A stretch of DNA of 64,000 bases from Lithospermum erythrorhizon (lineage: Eukaryota; Streptophyta; Magnoliopsida; Boraginales; Boraginaceae), in contig JADFUC010000825.1 in assembly GCA_019722365.1 (NCBI GenBank), forward strand, positions 1 through 64,000. Direction: 5' to 3'. The first letter of the stretch is position 1; every line of letters begins with the position of its first letter. The position numbers were made by a program, and so were the translations under genes. Below, piece after piece: positions 50,164 to 61,894 of this stretch. The notes under the pieces were generated by a model. It had not been told where the DNA came from, ran no database searches, and was given only the letters and a program-made list of their open reading frames with translations.

Positions 50164-53100
50164 GAATGCTGAGCTTTAAAAAATACCACACCTTGAAGAT
50201 TCCTCCTACCGGTTTCTCTTGTAATTTGGCCAAAATATTTGACAGCAATAAAGGAATAAAGGAATGATGTGGTGAAATAACTTCATTCGCCCTAAGCGAT
50301 TGAATTGTATTGCGTATATGTCGATTGGTGGTGGGACCCGGAGATGGTATACATAAATTAGGAATAAAATCGATATCTAGAGACTAGTATTATGAGTAGT
50401 AGTTTTGTCTGAGAAATTTTACGTTTAGAGTCGGTTTCATAATAATTGCGTGAAAGTGAAAATATACTTTTCTGACGGGACCTTAAACCGTTCTAATATT
50501 TCTACCTACACATTACCTTTTATTCTTATAAATCATATCATCCTTATCATCAAAAACTTCGTTTCTCTTACTTCCCTTTAGGAAGAAATTTGAACCTACC
50601 TCCTCCACTTTTCTTGATTTTTTCGTTTTAGCAGTAAATGTGTGGAATCTAGTTTCGTAATCTCGTTTTCCATCTACCGTTCATTCAGTAATGATTTTTA
50701 ATCTTGAATCTCGTTTTAAGGCTTGAGTTGACTTTTTTATATATTTGATTTTTTGTGTTGACTTTTTAGATGCCCAACTTTATTATGATATAGAAATGTT
50801 ATAAGTTGAGTTTATGGGATTAGAGGTGAGCTTTTGAGTGATTATTGAGGTTAGAAAGTGTTGTTTGTTGAAGGTTGAGCTTTTTGTTGAATTTTTTCTT
50901 TAAATTAACTTTAAATTGTAATATGAGGTTAGATCTTTTAATATAATTATTTTTGGGAATAGAAGTAGTGGTTTTGATGTGAATTGGTAGAGATTAGGTT
51001 AGGAAAATTTGGGAGAAAAATTGGGATAGTAGTTAGTGTTTGAATTGGAAGTTGTATTTAATGATTTAATTAGTTGGCGATTGATTGTTGGATTGGTCAG
51101 AATGTAATTAAAGTGAAATTTTAGAAGTGTATCTTAATTTGGGGGCCAGGATGATTCACCCAAAATTAATTTGAATTGTGAGATGTAGTATAATACTTGG
51201 GTTTTAATAAGTCATTAGAGAGGTTGATACGGAATGTGTTATAATATATAATTTCTTTTGAATAGAATTCGAATTTTAACACGTGATGAATTACCTAGAG
51301 TTATCATTATTGCTTTTAGGTACCGAGGTGATCTCGAAATACCGCGATAGAACCGCCATTATATATTATGTTTATATATTTTCATGTGTTTTTGTCGTTG
51401 GATTATTTTGACATGTGTGTTGATTATTAAGTTAACATTATGAGATAGTTGTGATTATGATTCATGTTATGAGATTGTGGTAGTTCTTTGTGATTATACT
51501 ACGTGTGCGGTGTGTCTCTTTATGCTAGTGTGGGCTGTGTGTTTATGCATGTAATCTTTGTGCGGAGTTTATTTTGATCGATACGGTATATATATATGTG
51601 GAGAGGGGTGGCCCGACCGGAGGTTTGGTATGATATGCGTATTAAGTGGGTAGCCAGTGGATTCGGGAGGTTTGATGTGATATGCATATTGAGTGGGAAT
51701 TAGCCTCGGTCGGGAGGATTTGAAATTGGATTTCATTTGTTATTGTTTGTGAATTTGAATTCCTCGTTTTGTTTATTGTTTGTAGGTGGATTCTCGTTTG
51801 TTTATTATTTGTGAGTAGATTCCTCGTTTGTTTATTATTTGTGGAGGTAGATTCGTTTTGTTTGTCAATTGGATTCCTCGTTTTTGTTTATTGTTTGTGG
51901 AGGTGGATTCCTCGTTTGTTTTATTGTTTATGGAGGTGGATTCGCCGTTTTGATTATTTTATTATTGTAGAGGCGGTTTTCCTTAAGCGAATATCGTATT
52001 GATGGTTATTTCATTATTGTATAATATTAAATTGACTTGTCGTATAGAGGATTCAGGGTAATGTAGACGGGTTATTAGATTTATTATTAGCTGCAGTTAA
52101 TGTATGTATATCTATAGAAATGTGATTATATGTGATTGGGTAAAATGCATTAGTATTTGTATTAACAGAACTTTTATAGGCGACTCACTTTCTCAATAGT
52201 GGGGCATTTTTATGTCTTTAGTCTGCAGGAGCAATCGTTAGGGTGGTGAGAATCTGTATTCTTGACTCTGAGGAAGATCGTAGGTGAGGCGGTGGTGGCC
52301 TAGGAAGTCCTCGTGGTCGTTTCCCACATTGTTGTCGACTTGATATATTTCCGGACTTTGTGTGTTGTATTTTAATGGGGGTTTGGTTGTCATCTTTGTA
52401 TATTGTATTTTGGATTCTTGTGTGTATTCTTGGGTTGTATTATTAAATTGGTTGTATTGGTTTTGTGATTTGTTTTTGTTGGGTGTGTTGTTGGAACTAT
52501 ACGATGGTAGAGTTTTATCTTTGTTAGAAATGTGGTCGTTTTGTTATTGTTATCGAAGTCGATTGAGGCTAGAATTGTCATTGTAACTTCATATGCCACA
52601 TAAAAGTTCAAGCCGAGAACATGTAAGAGTGAATATTAGATGTAAGTAAATATTCAATCTACGGCCTACTAACCAGGATGCAATCCTTGACTTCCGAGAA
52701 GTGGTCAATGTCCCTGAGACAGCTTCCACAATTTTTCTGGTAAGCTCTCCAGGCAAGTCTTTATCTTGCTCAATGTGCTGAAGGGCTTCTAACCACCAAG
52801 TCGTGTTCAGATTTTTCCTCTCACTAAATCCACTGCATACCTATCAACAGAGAAAGAAAATGCAGAAAAATATCATAGAAAATATAGAACATTCACACCT
52901 TAAGCATATACTTCCTCCGTTTTTGTTGGAATGACCCAATTTCTAATTTAGGTTGTGCCAAAATAATGAGCTATCTGAATATTTTCGACATTTTTTCCAA
53001 CTTGAACCATCATACTCAAATGCAGTATCAGAAAGCTTCCAACTATTTATTATCAAATGGGTTCACTAATACTCTTTATTTTACTTCAAGAAAAAATTAT

Positions 53101-56100
53101 GTAATAGTATGTTTACACTAACTCAACCACTTACCTTTAAATTTGGGTACAGTCAGGTAGGTCGTTCAAATAAACATGGATTAAATAGTTAGCGATTGGA
53201 AGTGTAATATATGGGCAGGAGAATATGTACAGTGACGACACCAGATTGTGGGACATTATGGAGATCACAATTATATAATGCTCAACTCTGGCAGATTCCA
53301 TATTACCTAAGACACCAACCAGGGGTAGAGAATTTAGTTCAGGCAATATATCTTCCGCTTTGCCATATGTAAAGAGCCCCAGCTGAATGACAGGTACAAT
53401 TTGAAGTGGATTTGCATAGAATAGAGTGCAAATGAATATAGTACAGAACATTAATGGAAGAAAGTTTTAATCTATAATAACGCATCTGGAGGATTAATCA
53501 TGGGAAAACCACAGAACGATAACGTCACTATTGTTTCATCTAAGAAATAGTATAAAATAAAATATGATCAGATGGCCAACAGATGAAGAATCTAGAATAC
53601 CTGCCCATACGACTTCCTGAACTCTTGCTGCGCGGCTGATAACTTTGAATTGAATACAGATAAAAACTTTTTCTTTAATTCTTCACATGCTCTTCTGAGG
53701 CATTGCTCACTTGTGGAATTCATCAATGCATCTTTCTTAATATAAGAATCACTACCATCAACACCTTTTACACCAGAGTTTGATGAAGATTCAAGCTCAT
53801 TGTAAGAACCAGTGGTCAAAGAGGACCCCCGAACTACCTGTTCACTCTTTACATTAGGTTCATTCGTTTTCTCAGTGTCATCCATTCTGATTACTTTTCC
53901 TTGGAAACTTCCAGGTAAACTGTCAGAAGAAAGTGTTCTTATCTCAGCAAAATTATGATGAAGGTGGATGTTCAACAATGGGTCCAAACGGAAATCTTCA
54001 GCATGACCTTCAGCCAAGGACATTGCTTCCATATACAGTGACATTGCTTGAGGATAATCTTTTTTAATTATAGATATACCCGCAAGCGCATTTAAGGCAA
54101 CTACCAGTTTTCTGAGTGCATCCTCCCCTTCTATCTTAGTTTTCCCTATTAATACCTACATGAAGAGGGTAAAAATAAACAAATAATACATGCCTAAGTA
54201 GATATTCATATTTAGAGGATACTTAGTTATGAGTATTGAGTATCAACCCACCGATAGGATCTCCTCCATGGTCATGGGAGATTGATGCAATGAACGCAAC
54301 CCTGAACTTCCCACTTGTGGATGACAACAAGCTTGGCGAAGCTTCAGGAGTGAGTTGAATAGCTTTGAGGCCTCAACATTGGTAATCACGACTGTGTCAG
54401 ATGACTTATCAGGAGACCTAGAATCTAAGATAGAGTAAGAGTGAGAAACAACTATTGGTAATTGAAACAAAAGCTATTTTGTTAATGACCTGCCGCTTTT
54501 ATGCTAATTGTATTTTTTCTTTTTGTCAAAGAGAAAGATTGCCAATAACCTGTTGCTCTTCTTTCTCTAATATCAGCTTTAAATTTACTAATGACCTCTC
54601 TTGCATCGCCAACACACGTCTCATGCTGAATTTGGTAAAAGTGTTCTTCAATAGGTGAAAGAGAAAGCCAGGAGACAGATTCCTCCTGAGGAGGTATCTG
54701 TAATTCGTCTGCTACATTAACTTTTGAGGATCGCCACATCAGTTGTTTGAAGAGTTTATGAGAAAAACACATAGCTCCGTCATCTCCACTCTGCGAAATG
54801 GAATACATAAATCATAAGGGAAAGATAGGAATCTGAACATATAATAAATTACACTTAATGAAGAGATAATAGTAGGATTAGAACGCCTAATCTGAGCTAA
54901 TCAGAAAACAATTGATATGCATGAAGAATAAAGAAGACACTGATTCATAGTTGTTCAATCTCAATGCGAGAGATACATCTACTTGGTGCAGCAGATTTCA
55001 CTGTGTACAAAAACTGGTGAAACGTTTGTGTACAAATCTTTCTACGTTCCGCAAACAGTGCCCTAACAGTATATATAAACCTAAGGCAAATAAAACCTTT
55101 TGAGTAAGAGGACTATGTCAGATCGCGAACAAACTGTGGTCTTCATAGTGTAACAAACAAGTTAGGCTCCACAACTCAGCAGATAACATATCATTCAATA
55201 AAAATAAAGCTTAGCAAAAGGTGACAAGTCTTGAAAAAATTGGCAGGTAAAAGGAAATTATGGTTTTTAAGGAAAAATAATAATAAATAAATGTATAAAG
55301 GAAGTAATGTAAAAGGCTCGTTTTGTGGAATATCAAAGAACCTTACAAAAATGACTGCTCCGAAAAACTACCCGACATGAACATCAACATTCCGCAATGC
55401 CTCCCGCCTAAAAGGGCTGGGGGTTCGGATAGTACGCAGCCTTACAACTGTGATAACATTGAGGCTGTTTCCGAATTGACCCAGTGAGGGGTAAAGACTA
55501 TCTACTACTTCATAATAGATAAGAAGCGTCGGTAGTGTAATGAGCCATTTTGATTTATTCCATTTTATTCAAGAGACAGAAATATAAAAACTTTGACTCC
55601 ATAGGACAAGGAAACTGCTCCAACAGCTATCATAAAGACTAAAGGAAGAAAAAGTTCCTATTTTTTGGGTATCATCAACCTTTATTTCTGTGCTATATCT
55701 AATAATTTTGGTGAAGAATTTCTCTTTCCAAGTATATAAGTATATGGTTACACACCTCATATGGAATACGTATAACTTCACTCCACCACCGGTAGGTATC
55801 AAAAGGACTAGCTTTGAGAAACTTCAATAACCCATATAAGTCATCAAGCTTTCTTTGTATGGGAGTTCCTGTTACACACCAACGATGCTTGGCATGTAGA
55901 CGTAATGCCATTTCTGTAGCTGCAGCAGCATTACTCTCAACCATTTGAGCTTCGTCCAGGCATAGCCTCCACCAGAATACTCTTGTAAGAGGAGTGGGAA
56001 TGACACGGTATCTGCAATATGAGCACCACCACAATCTTCATGAATTTTATTCATTGAGATATGAGCATGCTAAATAAAAAGTATGTACTAGGAACTCTTC

Positions 56101-59100
56101 AACAATATAAAACAAAAAAAATTGTTTCTCAAGTACAAAGAATATATTCTCAACAAGAAAAAAGAACATAGAAGATTGTTGTCATCAAGGGAGCAATTAT
56201 CTGCAAGACCAGAAGAATGATTCTGTTCTGGTCATATCAAGCAGTACATAAATATGAGATACTCATTTATTGAATATGAGAACTAAATGCTCACAGGAAA
56301 CCTCGCCAGGGGCATAGATAAAATTCAGTATCTGACTATCTGTAGGCTACTAAAAGTTAAGCTACTTCAGCACACTCCTCAAATGGAGTCAGAATACTTA
56401 TTCTCACAAAACCAAATCAAATTATACTGTTCCACAATCAATTTAAAATAAATGGAAAGTTTGAACAAAGAACAAAAAGGTAATGATGTGTCTCTACTCT
56501 CAAGGTCTCAAGCTGAGAAGGTTAAAAGGGGCATATTGACACAGTACATTGGATTTATCAGGTCCAAATGTAATACTGGCAGTTAATCTTGGGGATAGGA
56601 TATATGAAGTTCTCCAGTCAGATGCATCTGAAGCAGCTAGGGACTACATAAGTGATCTTCCAACAAATGTAAAAGCTTAACCAATTAGTAACTTTGCTTA
56701 TTCTTCTTTAAGCTATAAGCCTACAACAAGCCTCAACTATTTCCCTTATTAACTTAAAATGTAAACTAACAAGTTTTGCCGATTTGCAATCAACTTAGTT
56801 AGATGTCCAAAGCCTATCAGATAAAGTAACTCCAGCTATGTTGGCCAAACAAAATATTTCAAGAGATTTCCACAAACAGAAGTACCTACCAATAAAAAAT
56901 GTCGAAAGATCCTATACTGTGTAGATAAATATAAGAGACACTCTATTCTTTAACAAATAAAGTACACCGTGTGTTGAACCAGCTTATAAAAAGGAGAAAA
57001 AAGAGTTGTTTATGCCAACATATATTATGAGTGTACATACAAAAAAGTCTATATTTTATGTGTGATAGAGCACATAAATAAGAATCCAAGTCCTGAGATT
57101 AACTATACCTTTTTTCAAATCTCAAGGAGCGACGATCACCTTCATGTCTGTCGGAGTCATGTGACAAATCTTCTTTGAGAACATCATAGGTTGTTAAGAC
57201 AATGTCTGCGCTCAGAAGTTCACTCAAACCCATGGGAGGTACATCAAGAAGTGAAGCGCTCCTGACACCTTCGTAAATGCAAATGCTCAAAGAACCATAA
57301 TTTGTATGACTGCAAGCAAGATTGAAGAAGGAGAGCAAAAAACATAAGAAACACAAACAGTAGATTCTTGTAATTCAAGTTGCGAAATGGGATCTTATGC
57401 TTCATGAACAGAATATTTCACTGATTATAATATTTTCATAGCATTTCTATAGACGAAATTAAATTTATAGCCGATTCGGAAATGCTAAGAAGAAACAAGA
57501 AGTACATCTGCCACAGAAGTAAACAGCAAAAACATAGTTAAACCGTTTTAAAGAGATCTCGTTAAAGAAAAAGAAAATAGAAGGGTAACTATTAAAGCTA
57601 GGATAATCTGTTTATTGACAGTTTCTGTGATCCAGCAAGGACCTGTACTCTGTAAGATATCTTTGGCAAACAGAGTCATCAAATCAACAAGGCAACAAGT
57701 TGATAACTGACTTTGTGAAAAAAAATAGGCACCTATTCTAGATCTCAATAGAAAGAATGAAAGCACAGCATAAGTAAAAACAATGGCATTCTTTGAAGAA
57801 GAGGGGGAATTTTGAGCTACAAGACCTTTTAGACAAATTCAGAAGGTCTTAGGCTGCTTCTCATACTGGTAAGTGGTTTTGAGTCGAATCACTTGAATAG
57901 TTGCAATTTATGGCGTTGGAGATGGCCCTACCTCACATTGATAAACTAGACCCCCTAGGATCGGTTTATAGGTCCTTGGCTAATCCCACTACTTCAAATT
58001 AGTTTTAGGGTACAAATCCAAGGATTCTTAACCAATCTATTCAAAACTAAGAAATGCATATTTACTAAGTTTTGTGAAGCTAGAGTTGCCGCTAAATATT
58101 TTAATGCACTATTCATGATGATGTTGAAGAAAAAAAATACAATTTGTCAGATCCTACCAGTCCTAGGAAAATACATCCTTAACTACTTTCAGCTTAAATT
58201 ACTCTGAAAAATTCATGAAGTAACAGGAGAAGGAATAGGAAGTATACCGGAGAATCTCCGAGTGCCACTGGGCCAATATAGGAGTGGGACACACAATAAG
58301 AGTCGCACCTGTAGCAACTGGAGATTCAGTTAATTGGACGAGCTCTGAACACAACTGACAAGCATGCATACCATCCATCACAACTATTTTCACATTGTTT
58401 TTCCTTTTACTTCGCCTTTTTGGGATCTCTTCATTCGCAGATGTGGTTTTGCATTTTGAAGCTTTTCCTTTAGCTGAATACCCAACACAGTCTGCATGTT
58501 GCCAAGCATCACAAATATCACATTGTACCCATAAGCCTCTATACCTTGAGTTCTCACTCACCGCCCCACATATGCATTCAATACGTTCCTTTTTTATCCT
58601 TCTCAAGTTATTTTCCTGATTTTCTGAATGACTGGTCACACTTTTTCCTAGTTCAGTGGAGGGCATCTTGTGTGAAAGGATACAAGCAAGAAGCTCAACA
58701 GTTTTCCCCAAACCCATTTCATCTGGCAATAAAAATGAACAGTAGCATCAAAAGTTAGAAAGTCTGGTAGAACCATAGAATATACCTTCAAATCAAGAAA
58801 TGGCAATACATGATCAGCAGAGATATTCTATTGCCATAAGCAATTTAGAAATTATAAACACCCAAATTAACACAAGGTATTAATTGCATCAAGAAAGTTA
58901 GGAAAACATGTTTTAAAAAAGAAAAAGAAAAGAGAAAATCTAAAAGTGAAAATAATTAGCATCTAAATACCCGCAAGAATGCCGCCTTGAACATACGATA
59001 CTGAGTGTTCATCATATAAGGACAAATTTCCGCTGGAAAACAACCAAAGAGAGTTAGATATTCTACTAGTATGTATTTCCTTTCTTAGACGTAAAAATTC

Positions 59101-61404
59101 CTTTCATTCTTCCATTTAGGTAGGAATTTTCCAAGCCCAACTACTTATCTTTTAAATATGTAGCATCTTAATAAAATCCAGGGATAACTACTCCCTCCTT
59201 TCCCAAAATATATTCAAGTTTGAAATCTGATGGTTGAACTTTTAGATTTCGAACTCAAATGTAATATTGGTACAAATGTAATTTACTAATGATCGTAATT
59301 TTGTTTCAACACAAAGAAATGTGTATCAATTAAGACATCAATGTTTGTAAAAAATTTGAACATCAAAAATCCAATGTGAGTATCTTTTAAGGATGGAGGG
59401 AGTATAATAGAAATGTATCAGGATATAAAATATGGAGTTGATTTTTGCACTCCAATAATAATAATAACGCTCTCTCTCTAAAATATTAGTGATTTGATCA
59501 AATTACAACAACTTTCCTAACCAGAAAATCGCAAGAAAAGTAACTAACTGCATAAAGGAACAAACATATTGTGTTGCATCACCCTTTTTTTCGTGTAACT
59601 ATATATCGTTCAGTGTAAAAGTTACTCCCCTATACAATCAGACAATGCTTTTTTATCAGAACAGAGATCTTTAATGGAATGTTTTCACATTTTCATGTCA
59701 AACCTGATTCCTGACAACATGTCATCTAAATTAAAACTATCATAAAACTAAATAATAATAAGCAGAGCACTCTGAGATCATTAATAGAACACCTAATGAC
59801 CCCTAAGGTTGTAATTTTCTTCCTTTGATAATCATAACTAAATCAAGGGTGTTATTGTACTACTCCATCTAAAATTGGAGTGCAATTATCAACGATTGGA
59901 GTGTCAAAATCAACACCTTTGATAATAGAGGACTTGTTAAGACATTAACAAGCTGATTGATAAATGATCTCACAACTTTGCGATGATGGTCTCACGAAAG
60001 ATCTAGCAGAATTAGTAGATCAAGAGGATATGATAGTAAAATGCTTTCACCTGGTTTACAAGGGGAATAAATGAAAACTATTGTAACCAACAAGTATGAC
60101 GTGCTACTCTTCTAGCAGGAGAAGAAGTGGTTTACACAACTACTATGATCCGTTCACTATCACACACTTCTTAACAACTACTATGATCCGTTCGCTATCA
60201 CACACTTCTTAAAAGGTCGTGAGAATTCAATAGTAACCAAATGCAAAGCTTGTCATACATGGCAAGTGATAGTAGAAGAAACACTTACCTAAATGGATTA
60301 TAGTGTATATTTGATGATGTATCAATTAAGCTCACAGGGATGGATAGAGGAGAAACAAATTGATCTCTACTATTCCCCTCGAATCCTTGACAAACTCCTC
60401 TCTCCCGTCGTACCATCCAGTAAGCTGCACGTCGCTGGTATGGTCTAAGCTCAGAAACCAAGCCAGGCAAATGATCCTCCAGCATTGGCTCTTGCCTAGA
60501 GTCATAAACAATGAAACATTTTGAAAAGCATTAACAATTTTTCACTCAAATTCGTTTCCGAGGTTCAGTATAACTAAACAAATATTATGAGGAACATCAA
60601 ATCGACTCACTTGGAAGGCTTAATGGCATCATAGAAACCAGCCACATCAAAACCAGCTTGATTTCTTGAAGCAGACATATTCTTTACATTTACTGGTGAA
60701 TCGGTTTCCATATTGGTAACACCACTGGATCCATACCTAGACTCTGAAGTCAGAACCTCGGGTCTCATCCAAGCCATAATATTCATCATACTCTTCTTCC
60801 AAAGCGGCCTCGAGTGATCGAGAAGAGACTCACATTCGTCAAATGCAGATTTCTGAATCTCCACCCTCATCCTTAAAGACACAGAACTCCCAGAAATCAT
60901 GCTTCCGATTATAGGCCTCAATGTCAAGAACTTCAAACTAGCTAGATGAACAAGACCCGTCACGCCTTCATCTGATCCATCAAAATTGGCCGACATTATC
61001 ACAAAATCTTCATTCATTCCCTCTTTTTCATTCTTCTCTCCGAATTCCACCAATATATCAGAAGCAGATAACACTGGCCAGTGCCCTAACTTTATTCTGT
61101 CAACATACTCCGTCACATTACTCAACCTAAACCTCAAGAAATACCTAAAATCATTATAAACATCCTCTTTATATACATATCCCTTATACTCTTCCGTAAT
61201 TTTCAAATTCGTCAACACAACTTCTGACACATCATAATGCTCATCCGAATTCCAATTCGACCTATCAACTTCAACAAAATACGGCTTCCCGCTTTCAATT
61301 CCCTCCTCTTTTTCCTTATCCAAAACAACACTATCTTCATTAGCAGTAGCTCTTTCGAGCAATCCTACTGATCTATGTGGCCTAACTTGTTTTTTTCTTC
61401 CCAT
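42977..61404 (-). CDS. SHPRH: SHPRH-type SNF2 helicase / RING E3 ubiquitin ligase
   Basis: Nineteen coding exons: 61404-60611, 60495-60289, 59032-58971, 58722-58248, 57309-57109, 56011-55756, 54790-54550, 54424-54252, 54155-53601, 52840-52674, 48170-47963, 47878-47672, 47148-47032, 46775-46533, 45864-45657, 45177-44972, 44738-44587, 44174-43910, 43228-42977. All junctions are GT-AG and in phase, giving 1662 aa, close to the Arabidopsis homologue At2g40770. Walker A DEMGLGKT is at 355-362. A PHD finger (CIC...WVQCDICDAWQHADC) at about 400-480 lies inside the helicase core. DEAQ is at 599-602, then GTPIQRKLDDLYGLL. The RING C3HC4 (CPVC...CAHVTCCKC...CPTC) is at 1348-1397. Helicase C spans about 1441-1590, with motif VI QAVGRVHRIGQ. 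The family is nuclear and ubiquitinates PCNA in replication-stress tolerance (shown for yeast Rad5 and human SHPRH; inferred here). Start MGRKKQVRPHR was preferred to an ATG 18 bases upstream. Nothing is truncated. Confidence 0.93.
44278..44304 (+). repeat. (GT)n microsatellite
   Basis: About 13 dinucleotide units in intron 17 of the SHPRH gene. Confidence 0.9.
48178..48316 (+). repeat. 69-base tandem duplication at the intron 10 acceptor
   Basis: Two copies (48178-48246 and 48247-48316) share gagacaatataaagaacgaa, aatgtatcag(c/t)taaacc and ttacataactt. The first begins inside the polypyrimidine side of the exon 11 acceptor. Confidence 0.9.
49340..49874 (+). mobile_element. TRIM-like miniature LTR retrotransposon
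   Basis: Two short direct LTRs lie at 49340-49496 and 49744-49874. Both start TGTTGTT and share actagattgatt, taatcattaatact, tgtgtataaatatgtaaagc, aagtgattcattcacacaa and cttgtctcttta. The second lacks a block of about 25 bases. Directly after the first LTR is tgctatcagagc, one mismatch from the tRNA-iMet primer-binding site. The 250-base interior holds the start of a gag-like frame (MSTNNNTSSTTTGPIES, 49551) that runs out in the second LTR. No reverse transcriptase is present. Target duplications were not found. It could instead be an internally deleted Copia element. Confidence 0.75.
50098..50159 (+). repeat. (TA)n microsatellite
   Basis: About 30 uninterrupted TA units in intron 10. It creates artificial Tyr-Ile repeat frames on both strands, which are not genes. 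Confidence 0.95.
50287..52584 (+). mobile_element. Large LTR, family C, in SHPRH intron 10
   Basis: It has the same general plan as families A and B: ggtgggaccc near the start, a leader with cttcgtttctcttacttccc, TTGACTTTTT blocks, a central minisatellite and a GC-richer end (gaggcggtggtggcctagga). It is about 2.3 kb. The 8-base direct repeat aacttcat lies at both edges (50279-50286 and 52585-52592), but the exact LTR ends are not typical TG...CA, so boundaries are approximate. It is in the opposite orientation to the host gene. No coding region was found. Confidence 0.65.
51757..51976 (+). repeat. Minisatellite inside LTR C
   Basis: Six units of about 33-36 bases read tggattcctcgtttgtttat followed by tgtttgtggagg. 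The array lies at 64-73% of the LTR and gives an open frame that is only the repeat translated. Confidence 0.85.
53320..53382 (-). other. Possible cryptic in-frame exon in SHPRH intron 9
   Basis: Between exons 9 and 10 a good acceptor (cattcag|CTGGGG) opens 21 codons (LGLFTYGKAEDILPELNSLP and one more). They end at a weak donor CTG|GTTGGT. The 63 bases would keep phase. A second donor (TTAG|GTAATA) would give 76 bases and shift the frame. The plant homologue known to me has no residues here, so it may be chance. Confidence 0.25.
59191..59402. mobile_element. Stowaway MITE in SHPRH intron 2
   Basis: Inverted ends are ctccctcctttcccaaaata on the left and, on the opposite strand, ctccctccatccttaaaaga on the right. 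It is 212 bases long and flanked by TA (59189-59190, 59403-59404). The interior is AT-rich with no coding sequence. Confidence 0.85.
60137..60212 (+). repeat. 38-base tandem duplication in SHPRH intron 2
   Basis: Two adjacent copies starting caactactatgatccgttc differ at a single base (a/g). Confidence 0.95.
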
Positions 61405-61521
61405 TTCTGCACCATGACCCAATACATAAGCTCAAAATTAATGAATTCGAGTGAAATTACACAAAACTTATCAATTATGCATTGAATCTGTTCACAAATA
61501 AAGTATAATTATAACTAAATA

Positions 61522-61892
61522 CTCTCTCCATCACCAAAATATTCTCCAATTCGACTTTCAGTTATCAAAATATTGTAACGTTCTATTTCATCTCTTCAAC
61601 GAGTTTAGTAATGAGCATAACGGCCCTATTATTCGAATTTTAGGGGAATTTCCAAATGAACAATTTCAACGAAATCTTTCAATTTCTTATTATAGTATGT
61701 TCAACTCTATGTGTAGCTTTAATTGACACATAAATTCGATTTGAATCAAAATTTTCAAGTTAATCTTAGCGTAATTGAAAATATATTTTTATATATTCAT
61801 CAAAAAATATACAACAGATGAAAAATATTTGAGTTTAAAATATAGAGATTGAACAATTTAAATTGAAAAGTGGACGATTTTTTGGAGATGGA
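61522..61892. mobile_element. Stowaway-like MITE upstream of SHPRH
   Basis: The left end, ctctctccatcaccaaaata, matches the right end read on the opposite strand, tccatctccaaaaaatcgtc. TA flanks both sides (61520-61521 and 61893-61894). It lies about 120 bases upstream of the SHPRH start codon, within the likely leader or promoter. Confidence 0.5.
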
Positions 61893-61894
61893 TA

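Larger units (their letters stand above)
48171..52673 (-). other. Intron 10 of the SHPRH gene (4.5 kb)
   Basis: This is the longest intron of the gene. The donor is CCTG|GTTAGT (exon ends at 52674) and the acceptor TCGCAG|CTTGAC (exon starts at 48170); the phase is kept. It holds, from its 3' end, a 69-base duplication, a TRIM-like element, a (TA)n tract and a large LTR. The splice sites themselves are intact. Confidence 0.85.

Noticed and set aside
50098..50189. Open frames of alternating Tyr-Ile on both strands
   Set aside because: They are translations of the (TA)n microsatellite.
51769..52002. 77-codon frame rich in Leu, Val, Cys and Trp
   Set aside because: It is the LTR C minisatellite read in one frame; no domain and no sister conservation expected.
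52905..53100. Stowaway-like end tacttcctccgtttttgttg
   Set aside because: Only one end is visible; no matching inverted end was found nearby.
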